Part shown: piece after piece, positions 17,080 to 28,200 of the stretch | Numbering within the stretch: position 1 is the first letter of the stretch | Layout of the letters: each line of letters opens with the position of its first letter | Assembly (NCBI GenBank): GCA_028692395.1 | Contig: JAQUXP010000010.1 | Location: 1 to 64,000, forward strand | Source of the DNA: Lachnospiraceae bacterium | GTDB taxonomy: Bacteria; Bacillota; Clostridia; Lachnospirales; Lachnospiraceae | DNA: 64,000 nt | Direction of reading: 5' to 3' | Notes under the pieces: model-generated | What the model saw: the letters and a program-made list of their open reading frames with translations, nothing else | Told to the model about the DNA's origin: nothing | Databases searched by the model: none | Position numbers and translations under genes: made by a program

Positions 17080-18265
17080 ATACTTTCACTCCTCTGTATC
17101 TTGCTATGGCGGCTACATCCTTGTCTCCACGTCCGGAAAGACAGATGATGATGCTCTCATCAGGTGACATGCCCGGAGCAATTTTCTTTGCATGGGCTAC
17201 GGCATGAGCACTTTCGATGGCACAGATAATCCCCTCTGTTCTTGCCAGATACTCGAAAGCCTCCACTGCCTCTTCATCGGTAACCGGCACATACCGGGCA
17301 CGCCCTGTGTCACTCAGATAAGCATGCTCAGGTCCGATACCAGGATAATCCAGTCCGGCAGATATAGAATATACCGGGGCAATCTGTCCGTACTTATCCT
17401 GGCAAAAATAAGACTTCATTCCATGGAAGATACCATGGCTTCCATTAGCAATAGTGGCCGCATTTTTGTCGGTTTCCACACCCAGTCCTGCTGCCTCACA
17501 GCCGATCAGGCGCACCTCTTTGTCACCGATAAAGTTATAGAACATACCCATGGCGTTACTTCCGCCTCCTACACATGCCATAACCACTGCCGGCAGTTTT
17601 CCCTCCTTCTCCAGGATCTGCTCTCTTGCCTCTTTGCTGATCACAGACTGAAAATCACGAACAATCATGGGAAATGGATGGGGGCCCATCACAGATCCAA
17701 GCACATAATGGGTATCGGATACTCTGTTTGTCCACTCCCGCATTGCCTCATTTACCGCATCCTTCAAGGTCTGGGTTCCACTGGTAACAGCATGAACTTT
17801 AGCTCCTAAAAGTTCCATACGGTACACATTCAGTGCCTGACGGTCTGTATCCTCTTTTCCCATGAACACTTCACATTCCAGACCCAGAAGCGCAGCTGCC
17901 GTAGCACAGGCAACTCCATGCTGTCCGGCACCGGTCTCAGCGATCACACGGGTTTTTCCCATCTTCTTTGCCATGAGAACCTGACCCAGTACATTATTAA
18001 TTTTATGCGAACCGGTATGATTGAGATCCTCTCTCTTGAGATAGATCTTTGCTCCTCCAAGATCCTTTGTCATCTTCTCTGCATAATACAGAAGTGAAGG
18101 TCTTCCGGCATAGTTTTTCAAAAGATCCTCCAGCTCCTGGTTAAACTCCGGATCATTTTTATAAAATTCATACTGTTTTTCCAGGTTGATGACTTCATTC
18201 ATCAATGTCTCGGGGATATACTGTCCCCCGTAGATTCCATAACGTCCGTTGTTATTCTCTGACAT
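17072..18265 (-). CDS. trpB: Tryptophan synthase beta subunit
   Basis: A 397-aa PLP enzyme of the common TrpB1 type that joins indole and serine. The PLP lysine is in [15 protein letters not shown] (about residue 87), with [13 protein letters not shown] and the phosphate-binding loop [10 protein letters not shown]. It overlaps trpF by 14 nt and trpA by 8 nt, in keeping with a tightly coupled operon. Confidence 0.97.
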   Translation of the reverse strand: MSENNNGRYGIYGGQYIPETLMNEVINLEKQYEFYKNDPEFNQELEDLLKNYAGRPSLLYYAEKMTKDLGGAKIYLKREDLNHTGSHKINNVLGQVLMAKKMGKTRVIAETGAGQHGVACATAAALLGLECEVFMGKEDTDRQALNVYRMELLGAKVHAVTSGTQTLKDAVNEAMREWTNRVSDTHYVLGSVMGPHPFPMIVRDFQSVISKEAREQILEKEGKLPAVVMACVGGGSNAMGMFYNFIGDKEVRLIGCEAAGLGVETDKNAATIANGSHGIFHGMKSYFCQDKYGQIAPVYSISAGLDYPGIGPEHAYLSDTGRARYVPVTDEEAVEAFEYLARTEGIICAIESAHAVAHAKKIAPGMSPDESIIICLSGRGDKDVAAIARYRGVKVYE

Positions 18266-18857
18266 CTTTTATCCTCCTGATGCATTCTTCTATTTTTACA
18301 GGGTCTTTGATACCCTCTGTTTCTACTCCACTGCTAATATCTACTGCAAATGGATGAACTGCCGCTATCGCTTTTTCCACATTACCGGCATTTAATCCAC
18401 CCGCCAGAAAGTAAGGTCTTTCCATCCCCTCAAGCAGGCTCCAGTCAAACTGCTGTCCTGTTCCTCCGACTCCACTGTCCACAAGGACATAGTCTGCGCT
18501 GCTTTTATTCGCCCTTTGAATATCTGCTGCACTTTTTATGGAAAATGCCTGAATAATCTCAGCACCGGTATGATACCGCAGATTATGAAGATAAGTTTCA
18601 TCCTCCTGTCCGTGAAGCTGCACCAGATCAATAATTCCGTCCTCCGCAAACTGTCCCACAATCTGAGGGAGTTCATTCACAAACACTCCCACGGTCTGAA
18701 TCTGTGGTCCCATACTCATGCGAAGTGTGATGGCATGTTCCTTGGTAATCTGCCTTCTGCTTTTTGCAAAGACAAATCCCACGTAATCCGGCTGAAGCTT
18801 ATTGACACAGGCGACATCAGCAAGTCTGGACAATCCACATATCTTAATCTTAGTCAT
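18252..18857 (-). CDS. trpF: Phosphoribosylanthranilate isomerase
   Basis: A 201-aa TIM barrel catalysing the Amadori rearrangement in tryptophan synthesis. Motifs are KIKICGLSR with the catalytic cysteine, [47 protein letters not shown] and [11 protein letters not shown]. The ATG at 18857 is preferred because GGAGTG lies before it and the next reading begins TKIKICG. It overlaps trpC by 8 nt. Confidence 0.95.
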   Translation of the reverse strand: MTKIKICGLSRLADVACVNKLQPDYVGFVFAKSRRQITKEHAITLRMSMGPQIQTVGVFVNELPQIVGQFAEDGIIDLVQLHGQEDETYLHNLRYHTGAEIIQAFSIKSAADIQRANKSSADYVLVDSGVGGTGQQFDWSLLEGMERPYFLAGGLNAGNVEKAIAAVHPFAVDISSGVETEGIKDPVKIEECIRRIKDVRE

Positions 18858-19638
18858 GGCATTCACTCCGAAGCTTCTGAAGTCCCAGAACCTTATCAGG
18901 ACTTCTCATCAGTGTCTCCCCGATCAATACTGCATCGGTCCTGTTTCGATAGAGGGTTCCCACCTCCGGGGCACCTTTTATCCCACTTTCCGAAACGTAA
19001 ATGACACCTTCCGGAATTTGATTCCGAAGCCGGACACTGTTTTGGATATCCACGGTAAAGTCCTTCAGGTTCCGGTTATTCACTCCAATAATTCTGGCAC
19101 CTGCCTTTGCCGCCCGGGCTACTTCCTCCTGATCATGGGCTTCTACCAGAACAGAAAGTCCAAGGTGCCAGGCAATCTGCTGATATTCCTCCAGCTGTTC
19201 ATCGCTCAATATGGCACAGATCAGAAGTACCGCCGATGCTCCCAGCACTTTTGCCTCATAAATCTGGTAGGCATCTACTGTAAAATCTTTGCGCAGCACC
19301 GGAATGGAAACCGCTTTGGTTATATCCTTCAGGTATGCGTCAGAACCCAGAAAATATTCCGGTTCCGTCAGTACAGAGATTGCAGCTGCTCCTGCTTTTT
19401 CATAATCCAGGGCGATCTGCAGATAAGGAAAATCCTCTGCAATCATTCCCTTGGATGGAGATGCTTTTTTCACTTCACAGATGAAGGACATGCCGGGAGC
19501 GGACAACGCTTTTTCAAAGGGAAATCCGGTGCTGCTGTCTAAGGCCAGTGCCTCTTCTTTTACCTGTTCCAGAGATTTTTGAATTTTGCACCGCTCCACA
19601 CGAATGTAGGCGGAGGCAGCAAGTTTATCTAATATCAT
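18850..19638 (-). CDS. trpC: Indole-3-glycerol phosphate synthase
   Basis: A 262-aa enzyme of normal length. Motifs are FICEVKKASPSKG with the substrate lysines, ISVLTEPEYFLGS, VLRKDFTVDAYQIYEA, GVNNRNLKDFTVD and YVSESGI. It forms the indole ring from the TrpF product. It follows trpD by 24 nt and overlaps trpF. Confidence 0.96.
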   Translation of the reverse strand: MILDKLAASAYIRVERCKIQKSLEQVKEEALALDSSTGFPFEKALSAPGMSFICEVKKASPSKGMIAEDFPYLQIALDYEKAGAAAISVLTEPEYFLGSDAYLKDITKAVSIPVLRKDFTVDAYQIYEAKVLGASAVLLICAILSDEQLEEYQQIAWHLGLSVLVEAHDQEEVARAAKAGARIIGVNNRNLKDFTVDIQNSVRLRNQIPEGVIYVSESGIKGAPEVGTLYRNRTDAVLIGETLMRSPDKVLGLQKLRSECHD

Positions 19639-19662
19639 CGTTATTCCTTTTCTTTCTGATTC

Positions 19663-20667
19663 TTAAGCATTGGAAAGCTGGATGAACTTTTCCAGTTCTT
19701 CCCTTGCTTTTCCGCTGTCGATGGTTTCCTGAGCGATTTTGACACCTTCTTTTAGGCTGATGCCCTTTGCAATATGCAGTGCTGCCGCAGTATTCATAAC
19801 AACTGCATCACGCTTCGGTCCTTTCTCTCCTGACAGAATACTTCTGGTAATGGCTGCATTTTCCTCTGGTGTTCCTCCTGTCAGATCTTCCTTTTTGCAT
19901 CTGGACAGTCCAAACTGCTCCGGTGTAATCTCGTAGCAGTGATAGGTTCCGTCTTTTACTTCACATACTGTAGTCGGAGCACTCATAGAGATCTCATCCA
20001 GACCATCCTGACCATAGACTACCATACCACTCTTTACGCCAAGGTTCGCCAGTACTCTCGCCAGCGGCTCTACCAGGCTTTCATCGTAAACACCCATCAG
20101 CTCCATATTGGCACCTGCAGGATTGGTAAGCGGTCCCAGAATATTAAAGATGGTGCGGATGGTCAGCTCTTTTCTCACCGGTCCTACATACTTCATGGAG
20201 AGATGATAATTCTGCGCAAACAGGAAACAGATATTGATCATTTTCAAAATCTCGGCACTTTTCTCTGGCTCAATTGTAATCTTTACGCCCAGTGCTTCCA
20301 GCACATCTGCAGCTCCACACTTGGAGGAAGCAGCCCGATTGCCATGCTTTGCTACCGGAACACCTGCTGCCGAGATAACCAGGGCAGAGGTAGTGGAAAT
20401 GTTAAAGGAGTTGGACTTATCTCCGCCGGTTCCTACGATTTCCAGTACATCCTGATCCTGCAGCAGCTTTACACAATGCTTTCTCATACCGGAGGCACAG
20501 GCTGTAATCTCTTCAATTGTCTCCCCCTTCATAGCCATGGCTACCAGAAATGCACTCATCTGTACCTGTGTTGCCTGTCCACTCATAATCTCATCCATGG
20601 ATGCTTCCGCCATCTCGTAGCTTAAATCTTCTTTGTTTGTCAGTTTTACAATTGCTTCTTTAATCAT
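19663..20667 (-). CDS. trpD: Anthranilate phosphoribosyltransferase
   Basis: A 334-aa TrpD. Motifs are the PRPP-binding [20 protein letters not shown], the [21 protein letters not shown] stretch (shown in part as [15 protein letters not shown]), and GPLTNPAG. It is separate from trpG here, unlike the fused enzymes of enterobacteria. It lies 51 nt after trpG. Confidence 0.96.
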   Translation of the reverse strand: MIKEAIVKLTNKEDLSYEMAEASMDEIMSGQATQVQMSAFLVAMAMKGETIEEITACASGMRKHCVKLLQDQDVLEIVGTGGDKSNSFNISTTSALVISAAGVPVAKHGNRAASSKCGAADVLEALGVKITIEPEKSAEILKMINICFLFAQNYHLSMKYVGPVRKELTIRTIFNILGPLTNPAGANMELMGVYDESLVEPLARVLANLGVKSGMVVYGQDGLDEISMSAPTTVCEVKDGTYHCYEITPEQFGLSRCKKEDLTGGTPEENAAITRSILSGEKGPKRDAVVMNTAAALHIAKGISLKEGVKIAQETIDSGKAREELEKFIQLSNA

Positions 20668-20718
20668 TGCATGTACCAGCCTTTCTCGTCTTTGTTTTTC
20701 GTCAGTTTATTTTTTATA

Positions 20719-21294
20719 TTATGCTAAAAGAGTCTTTAGAAAGTTATCGATCATCCTTCCACCATCCGGTGTCATAATCGACTCCGGGTGAAACTGCAGT
20801 CCGTACACCGGATATATGGTATGCTGTACCGCCATAACCTCACCATCTGTGGTTCTGGCAATGGTCTTTAAGCAATCCGGCATGGTATCCTCCAGCACTG
20901 CCAGAGAATGATATCTTGCCACAGGGACTGTTTTGGGAAGTCCCAGAAACAGCGGTGCGTCGGTATCCAGCTCCGTTCTTGACTGTTTGCCATGCATCAG
21001 CTGTTTTGCATAGGATACGGTTGCACCATAAGCTTCACAGATCGACTGGTGACCCAGACACACACCAAGGATTGGAATCTCAGTTCCCAGCTTCTGAACG
21101 ATCTCGATACATCTGCCGGCCTTGGAGGGCTTTCCCGGACCAGGAGACAAGATAATGGCTTCCGGCTTCATTTCCCGGATTTCTTCTACCGTCTTTTCAT
21201 CATTTCTTATAACCTGAATATCCGGCTGAAAGGTCCCGATCAGTTGATACAGATTATAGGAAAAGCTGTCGTAATTATCTACCAGTAAGATCAT
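20719..21294 (-). CDS. trpG: Anthranilate synthase glutamine amidotransferase subunit
   Basis: A 191-aa class I glutamine amidotransferase. The nucleophile cysteine is in GVCLGHQSI (about residue 79) and the His-Glu pair in QFHPESIM near the C-terminus. It supplies ammonia to TrpE. Its start overlaps the trpE stop by 4 nt (ATGA). It could also serve p-aminobenzoate synthesis as in Bacillus, but no pab gene is near. Confidence 0.95.
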   Translation of the reverse strand: MILLVDNYDSFSYNLYQLIGTFQPDIQVIRNDEKTVEEIREMKPEAIILSPGPGKPSKAGRCIEIVQKLGTEIPILGVCLGHQSICEAYGATVSYAKQLMHGKQSRTELDTDAPLFLGLPKTVPVARYHSLAVLEDTMPDCLKTIARTTDGEVMAVQHTIYPVYGLQFHPESIMTPDGGRMIDNFLKTLLA

Positions 21295-22763
21295 ATCTGT
21301 GCCTCCTCTGCTTCCTTCAGTGCCTGCATCACTGCTTTCGCTTTATTAATGCATTCCTGATGCTCATTTTCCGGAATACTGTCTGCCACAATTCCGGCTC
21401 CGGAACGGACAAAAACTTTTCCGTTTTTCTTAAATGCCAGACGAATTGCAATGCAGGTGTCCATGTTTCCGGTAAAATCCAGATAACCGATGGCTCCACC
21501 ATAGATGCCCCGCTTGTTATTCTCCAGCTGATTGATAATGGTACAGGCTCGAATCTTCGGTGCGCCTGAGAGCGTTCCGGCCGGAAGTACTGCGTCCACG
21601 GCATCCAGAGGCGTCTTATCCTCCCGCAGCTGACCTTTTACGGTAGAACCAATATGCATAACGTGGGAATATCGCTCAATGGACATATACTTTTCCACTT
21701 CCACGGTTCCAAACTTACTGAGTTTTCCCAGATCATTTCTTCCCAGATCCACCAGCATGTTATGCTCTGCCCGCTCTTTCTCATCCGCCAGCAGTTCTTC
21801 CTCCAGCTGCTGATCCTCCTCATAGGTTTTCCCCCTGGGTCTTGTCCCTGCCAGAGGGAAGGTACGAACCTCTCCGTCCTCCACCTTCACCAGTGTCTCC
21901 GGTGAGGCGCCGGCGATCTCTACATCATCGCTTGAGAAGTAGAACATATAGGGCGAAGGATTCGTGGTTCTTAAGATCCGATAGGTGTTTAGAAGACTTC
22001 CATCAAAATCTGCCTCCAGCCGATTGGAAAGCACCAGCTGAAAGATATCTCCCTCCCGAATATAATGCTTGACCTGTTCCACCTTTTCACAGAACTCCTT
22101 CTCATCAAACAACGGACGAAACTCGGATTTTAATCTGCCAGGCTGATCCCGTCTGGGCTTTCCATCCCGCACCAGATGTTCCATCTCATCCAGCTCGAGC
22201 ACTGCCCGGTTATATTCTGTCTCCAGACTTTCTGTCCGAATATTGGTAATCAGTATGATTTTCTGACGAAAATTATCGAATGCAATGATCTTGTTAAACA
22301 GCATCAGATCCACATCCTTAAAGTTCTCCACATCCTCGGCATCCAGGTTCAGCGATGATTCACTGTACTTGATATAATCATAGGAAAAGTATCCCACCAG
22401 ACCACCGGTAAAGGGAGGAAGTTTTTCCATCCGTGGTGCCTTGTTGTCTTCGATGATCTGACGGATATAGGTTCCCGGATGGGTAACCTCCATCTCCACT
22501 CTGGCTCCTGAAGTGATGGTAAGATGATGATTCATACAGGTCAGTTCCATAGTTGGATCATATCCTAAGAAGGTATATCTCCCCCACTGTTTTTTATCCT
22601 CAATACTTTCCAGCAGAAAACAGTGATTGCTCACATTCTGCAGTCTGCGCAGCACCTCAACCGGTGTTGCAATATCTGATAGAATCTCTCTGGCAACCGG
22701 GATACACTTATAGCTGCCCGATGCATCTGTCTGTCTAACTTCCTCCAGTGTTGTCTGATTCAT
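21291..22763 (-). CDS. trpE: Anthranilate synthase component I
   Basis: A 490-aa chorismate-utilising enzyme. Conserved blocks are GGLVGYFSYD, FQLVLSNRLEADF, NPSPYMFYF, TFPLAGTRPRGKT and LPAGTLSGAPKIRA, with GGAIGYLDFTG and RSGAGIVADS at the end. The segment LLESIEDKKQWGRY near the N-terminus fits the tryptophan feedback site (LLES). It commits chorismate to tryptophan and is the first gene behind the T-box leader. Confidence 0.96.
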   Translation of the reverse strand: MNQTTLEEVRQTDASGSYKCIPVAREILSDIATPVEVLRRLQNVSNHCFLLESIEDKKQWGRYTFLGYDPTMELTCMNHHLTITSGARVEMEVTHPGTYIRQIIEDNKAPRMEKLPPFTGGLVGYFSYDYIKYSESSLNLDAEDVENFKDVDLMLFNKIIAFDNFRQKIILITNIRTESLETEYNRAVLELDEMEHLVRDGKPRRDQPGRLKSEFRPLFDEKEFCEKVEQVKHYIREGDIFQLVLSNRLEADFDGSLLNTYRILRTTNPSPYMFYFSSDDVEIAGASPETLVKVEDGEVRTFPLAGTRPRGKTYEEDQQLEEELLADEKERAEHNMLVDLGRNDLGKLSKFGTVEVEKYMSIERYSHVMHIGSTVKGQLREDKTPLDAVDAVLPAGTLSGAPKIRACTIINQLENNKRGIYGGAIGYLDFTGNMDTCIAIRLAFKKNGKVFVRSGAGIVADSIPENEHQECINKAKAVMQALKEAEEAQI

Positions 22764-22798
22764 GCTAAATCCTCCTTTTCTTCGGTGCGAATGGCAAC

Positions 22799-23110
22799 AA
22801 AAAGCCCCTGATAAAGAACAATCCTATTCTTTATCAAGGGCGAGCAAATTCATTCTAACTGAATACCCGTGGTGCCACCTTGTTTTGTGCAAACACACAC
22901 TCTGTGAGATACAATCATATCCCTGGCTCTTTAACGTCAGCCATACGTCGCAGAATACTTGGTCTTCTTAAAAGTGACCGTTCCCTGTGCCCTCCGTGGT
23001 CCATTTGAAACTCCGCTTCCTGCCCGGCTTTCACCTCTCCGGACTCTCTGTAAGTGCGCTTGCAGCTTTATCTCCACTTCATCGGTTTAAATTGATACAT
23101 CATTAACTTG
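22799..23110 (-). promoter_or_regulatory. Tryptophan T-box leader of the trp operon
   Basis: An untranslated leader of about 310 nt between the promoter and trpE. The T-box sequence AAGGTGGCACCACGGGT lies at 22865-22882. The specifier codon is read as TGG (23001-23003) in TTTCAAATGGACC, followed by the usual purine. An intrinsic terminator follows the T-box, with arms 22805-22818 and 22827-22840 and a T-run. Uncharged tRNA-Trp would bind specifier and T-box and favour antitermination, so the operon senses tRNA charging. Confidence 0.93.
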
Positions 23111-23116
23111 TTATTT

Positions 23117-23145
23117 ATTATAGGCTTGCAGCCTTTACTTGTCAA
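23117..23145 (-). promoter_or_regulatory. Promoter of the trp operon
   Basis: Near-consensus: -35 TTGACA (23140-23145), 17-bp spacer, -10 TATAAT (23117-23122), immediately before the T-box leader. Confidence 0.92.
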
Positions 23146-23169
23146 CCCACAATTCAAGATTTTACAATT

Positions 23170-23937
23170 TTACAGTCCTGTATTCCTGTGATAATTTTTT
23201 GTCCACAGATCCAGCATGGGATCCAGTTCACTGGGAATTACCACATCCTGCGACTTCCGGATCTGAGTGTCCATATCACGTTTTGTCTCTTCATCCACCT
23301 TCTCTTCTTCTGCCGCTCGCTCATAAGCGTCCACACCCTTATTCAGGTAGATGGCAAAGAGGTAGCTCTGCAGAGAATTCTTCGTGTGAAGAATCTGATT
23401 CGCCTGCTCAAAGCATTCATAAGCTTCTTCCATCTGGAACAGCTTGGCGTAGGAGCAGCCCATATTGTTGAATACACTGCCGGTAAACTGATTCCCCATG
23501 CCGCTGTCTTTTACCTTTTCCAGCGTTTCTGTATAAACCCGTATGGCATTAATATACTTCTCGTGCTGGTAGAGATAATCCCCCTTCATCTTCAGGCGTG
23601 AAACCTCCGGCTGTTCCTCAAAGATCTTGAGACGCCCGTTCATTTCCTTGAATTCCATAAAGGTCAGATAGTTAATCTCCTTGAAGATGGGCAGGATAAA
23701 GTCGCCCATCGTTTTCTGTTCCTCCAGCAGCACATAGAGCCGCTGTGCCAGCCGGCGCAGCTTCAGCTCATCCCGAAGCCAGGTGCACAGTGCTTCATTA
23801 ATAATTGTTTCATCCAGAAGATAGATATTGTTGTACATATAATAACAGAGTTCTTCGATGGAATAGATATTCGTACTGATATTCTCTATGTAGTACGGTA
23901 TTGTTGCCCGTTCCACCTTACATAATATATATCCCAT
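23170..23937 (-). CDS. TPR-like protein, third gene of the DUF5717/DUF5716 set
   Basis: A 255-aa, mostly helical soluble protein. Residues about 115-210 look like tetratricopeptide repeats: GDYLYQHEKYINAIRVYTET, then FNNMGCSYAKLFQMEEAYEC, each with the small-large pattern of TPRs. The N-terminal half (SIEELCYYMYNNIYLLDE) is helical and unassigned. It starts 3 nt after the stop of the Hsp70-like gene with RBS GGAGGG, so the two are coupled. No enzyme motif is seen. The context suggests it binds one of the two preceding gene products. Confidence 0.8.
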   Translation of the reverse strand: MGYILCKVERATIPYYIENISTNIYSIEELCYYMYNNIYLLDETIINEALCTWLRDELKLRRLAQRLYVLLEEQKTMGDFILPIFKEINYLTFMEFKEMNGRLKIFEEQPEVSRLKMKGDYLYQHEKYINAIRVYTETLEKVKDSGMGNQFTGSVFNNMGCSYAKLFQMEEAYECFEQANQILHTKNSLQSYLFAIYLNKGVDAYERAAEEEKVDEETKRDMDTQIRKSQDVVIPSELDPMLDLWTKNYHRNTGL

Positions 23938-23940
23938 CCT

Positions 23941-25185
23941 TTAACCCTCCATGGTTTCATGCCAGACTTTTCCACTGGTCGGGAACATCTCACCGAATCC
24001 CAGATCCTCCACAGTAATCTGACATCGTTTGGGAGAATCGTACTCCAGGTGCAGGTGCAGTCTTGTAGTCCGGTTCGGTCTTCCCGGCAGATCCGGAAGC
24101 TGCATCGTGTAGCGTTCCCGCTTTCCGTCTTCCATCCTGCTCACAACAAAAGTGAGATTATCCGTATCATCCAGAATCAGTTCACAGTCTCTGGATGCCT
24201 CATACCAGTTCACTCCTGCTGCAATGATGGGATAATATGCCGGTGCTCCGTTGATTGTCATGTCCATACCGATATTATGCCGGATCAGAGCATTTCCCAC
24301 GAAGAGATAGGACTTCAGTCTCCGCTCTTCCACCTTTTCATATGCCGCAAAGCATGCGCCCTTGGCGTAAAGATTATTCCCATAGAATACATGTCTTTGA
24401 TTCCTGCAGAGCATGGCAATGGAGCGGACAGCCCAGCTTTTGTCAAAGCCCTCCCCAATCAAAAAGACGCTGGAAAAGATATCATCCCCAAAGGTTTCCT
24501 CAATCAGCCTGCAAAATGCCTGATCCCGAAGCTTGTGATCCGCAGGAAGCTTCTTCGGTGCACTGCCCTTTACCACCGCTGTAACAGGCTTCGTCTTTTT
24601 ATTCAATCGCAGTGTATGAGAACTGACCTCATCTCCCGCAAAAGCAAACAGGGCCACATCCCTCCCCCACAGCTCTGCCTTCTGGTACAGGGAATGGTAG
24701 TAAAAGCTTTCATCATAATCCTGCAAAAATCCACGGTTTTTCGGAATACCGATTTTCTCAAAAGCGAAACGCAGTGCTTCCACGAAAGCCCTGGTGAGGT
24801 TCGGTGTGGTAATCATAAGTGCAGACACCTGTCTGGATGCCTCCTGTACTCCCAGCATTTCCAGCCCACCCTTTAAGTAGATTGCCAGAAGTACTCCTGC
24901 CTCATATTCCTGTCCGTCAATCACGGCCGACTTTCCACTCATACATAAAGTATAAAGCTGGTCAATCAGAATCCCATTCTGGTGCTCAGCAAAATATTCT
25001 GCCTCCACGCCAAAGTGCCATTCATTTTGCCCCAGCGACTTGCTGAGCACGGTGGGAAATGTATACTGGCTGCTTCCAACCTTTACCTCTGCGGACACCG
25101 CATCCTTTGCCGCCCTGTCGAAGTAGCAAATCTGTGACTCTTTTTGATTCAATTCAAATCCGATAATCAAATTCTTTCGATCCAT
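23941..25185 (-). CDS. Hsp70/actin-fold-like protein (DUF5716-like)
   Basis: A 414-aa protein whose layout follows the ASKHA fold. A first strand pair LIIGFELNQKESQICYFD is in the place of phosphate-1. ALMITTPNLTRAFVEALRFA follows, then VALFAFAGDEVSSHTL in the place of phosphate-2, and VFLIGEGFDKSWAVRSIA with AKGACFAAYE in the place of the adenosine motif. The catalytic Asp and Gly residues of true Hsp70s are not conserved, so nucleotide hydrolysis is doubtful. I recall the family as DUF5716. RBS GGAGGC. It lies between the large solenoid protein and the TPR protein. Confidence 0.75.
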   Translation of the reverse strand: MDRKNLIIGFELNQKESQICYFDRAAKDAVSAEVKVGSSQYTFPTVLSKSLGQNEWHFGVEAEYFAEHQNGILIDQLYTLCMSGKSAVIDGQEYEAGVLLAIYLKGGLEMLGVQEASRQVSALMITTPNLTRAFVEALRFAFEKIGIPKNRGFLQDYDESFYYHSLYQKAELWGRDVALFAFAGDEVSSHTLRLNKKTKPVTAVVKGSAPKKLPADHKLRDQAFCRLIEETFGDDIFSSVFLIGEGFDKSWAVRSIAMLCRNQRHVFYGNNLYAKGACFAAYEKVEERRLKSYLFVGNALIRHNIGMDMTINGAPAYYPIIAAGVNWYEASRDCELILDDTDNLTFVVSRMEDGKRERYTMQLPDLPGRPNRTTRLHLHLEYDSPKRCQITVEDLGFGEMFPTSGKVWHETMEG

Positions 25186-25201
25186 ATTCTGCCTCCGACC
25201 T

Positions 25202-28200
25202 CTAATCCATCATATGAAATGCACTGTCCACCAGTTTCTGCTGCTGCAGAAATACGGTAAGTGCTTTCTGTTCTTCGTCTCTGCTGCCAAGTGCCCTTGC
25301 TGCCAGAATCTGGTTCAAAAGTTTATAATACGTCTTTCCGGAAGCCTCCACCCCTGGAAGAGTAATCTCTTTTTGCGGTGTAGTCCGGTTTTCACCCTGG
25401 TGTTCCACCGTCAGATAATAAGTCAGTGTCTCACCATAGAAAAGTAAAAATTCCTTTGTAAAGATCCCCTGATACATGTTACGCATAGGTTCACTGATGA
25501 ACACCTGCCGGTCCAGATTACGCTGCTGCAGTGAATAGTGAATCACCACCTTACTGTCTGCCGGGAAGTGTTCCTCCACGAATACTTTATCCTCCACCTG
25601 GTAAGCCTGAATCAGGGAAACCGGAAGCTTTTGAAAAAACGCAAATCGAAGTCCCATCTGGGTACATTCCAAAAGAAGTGCTCTGGCCTGCTGCTCCTGT
25701 CTCTCCGTAAGCTTTTCCAGACTGGAATAATACTTCAGAAGAGCCAGGTGGCAGATCGTCTCCATCTCCCATTCCCGCTCATACATCCGTTCCAGATAAT
25801 CAAAATACACGGGTTTTCCCTGCTCACCAGTCATAAAATACGTACAGGATACATAAGTCAGATAAGCCTGTACCACCTGTTCCCGACCCTGTCCCCGGAT
25901 GTAGCCGTCCAGAATCTTCTCTCCCTGTTGGGGAAAGCAGCGGACAAACATGGAAAAGATAAGAATTCTCTCGTCCAGACGATAGGTATCCAGCTGGAAC
26001 CCCTTCAGATTCTTCCAAAGACTGCACATGGCTGCCATACTTCCCACGTAATGATTTCTCAGATAAGTCAGAATCACCTCATCGTAGCAGTCGCAGCGCA
26101 TGACATAATCTGCCATAAATACCAGTTCCTCATCCTCCTCAAAATCAATTCGAAGAATCATGCGGCTTGCCAGCTTCATCAGCACGGAAAGTTCGATCCC
26201 CTCCACGCCATAACGGCTTACAATAGAAAAAGCATCCGTATATAGCCCTGCTGTCACCAGCACTTCCACCGTGGCCGCCTTATCCACTCTGGCATAAGCA
26301 TTCACATCCAGATCGCCCAGGATGTCCTCTAACTGAGTTTCTCCGGTATGGGCCATATAATATTCCAGCAGTTTCTTTCGGATCACATCCCGGTATTCCT
26401 CTGTAAATGTCTCCTCATGCTCTGCCATCTGGTACAGCGGCAGACTTTTAGAATTCACATCCATCTGGGAGGGAAGCTCTCTGCAGATATTAAGAAGCAG
26501 TCCCGGATTCATCTTGCCATAAGCACCACACTGTCTGGCCAGATCCCGGTTATCCATCAGCTGCTGATCCTTATAGGCAACCGTGGTGCCAAAACGTCTG
26601 CGTTTCTCATCCTCAAAAAGAATGCGGGCATCCTCCGAATAAATATTCACATAAGCACACTGATCATTCACCGGATATACCTGTTCACTTTGCAGTGCGT
26701 TGTGACACACGATCACACGGCGGATATTGCGGTCCTCCAGGATGATTCTATGCACAAAAAGTACATCTGAAAGTGCCTGAGCCATGGCTGCATCCTGCGG
26801 CTCGTGGATAAACTCACGATATAGCTCCGCAAAATCCTCATTCATACGGCGTTTCAGAACCTGTGATGCCGCAAACTTCTCCATGGCATCAACATAGCTG
26901 TTATAAGTGGTGGAATCTGTCTCCTTGTTTCGAATTACATTGGCATAGACAAAAGCCTTCCTTGTCGCACTTAACGTGTTATTGTATGCGAAATACATGC
27001 GGATGACCTGCGGCAGCATGCCGTGGTAATCCTCACCCATGGTTTCTATATAATATTCGTACAGTCTTGTAATCCGGATCTCATGCTCCACAGCAAGAGC
27101 ATACCAGCGGAAATACTCTTTTCTTGTAGGCGTTCCCTTCATCACAAGCTTGCAGATGGCTTCCAGCACCTCATCTGACGGATATTGTTCATAACCGGCC
27201 TTCAAAAGCTGATAGATCGAAGAGTCAAATTCCTTCAGATTATCGGAAAGATAGGCCGCCCGCTGCAGCAGAGATTTTGATAACACCCGATGCTTTCTTG
27301 CAAAACTTAAGACCTGTATGGTAAAAGGTGACAGCCGGCGAAGCAAGCTCTCCTGCTTTGTCAGTATCTGATATGCATCCAGATAAAGGAAGGGACTCTT
27401 ACAGCCGCAGACAAAAGCCTGCTCCATGGCATGCAGCTGCATGATCATAGACGCACGAAGGGTCTCATCGAGCTGAAGACGAATAGCCAGCAGATAATAA
27501 TCAGCCGGCTCCTGCTGGGCATACGCACGAATCTTCGGCAGAATATTGCTCTGCTCTGCCGGAAGAAGATCGACCTGCTTTGCCAGAAAATAATAGATGC
27601 CCAGTTCTCTTGGCTTCGTAAGAGTAACCTTGCCCTGCTTAAAGTTCCAGAGAAGCTCCATGGCCTGATTCACTTCCTCATTCATAAGAAAAAGGTAGGC
27701 TTCATACAAAACCAGCATGGTATCCATACACTCTGATCTGGTAAGTTCCAAAAGAGAAGCTTTGGAATTCTCATACCATGTCCTGTAATCCATGTTGTGC
27801 AGATGCAGATCAATATAGTCTCTGGAAAGCTCCGTAATCTTATGTTTTTTAAGCCCCTGAGGCAGCAGCTGCATTCCCTGTGCCACACTGGCTTCTATCT
27901 CAAATTCCAGGGTCTGATGGACATTTCGGATGATAATCTTTCCATAATGTCTGCCCTGTCCCAGCATTTCCTTATGAACTACAAACTCCAGTCCATAGAC
28001 ACTTCCTATAAAATCATCCGAGGTTACAACCTTTTTGTCCACCTCCAGAAAATCTCCGACAGTCTCAATCTCCATCCTGACATAGCCCCAGGTACTCTTA
28101 TATACATAAAGGGTATCCTTAAGGGAATGCTCCACCTGATAAGCGCGCTTCTGCTGCTTGTCCAAAGACAGTGTGATAGCATCCTTCTTCTTTGCCGCAA

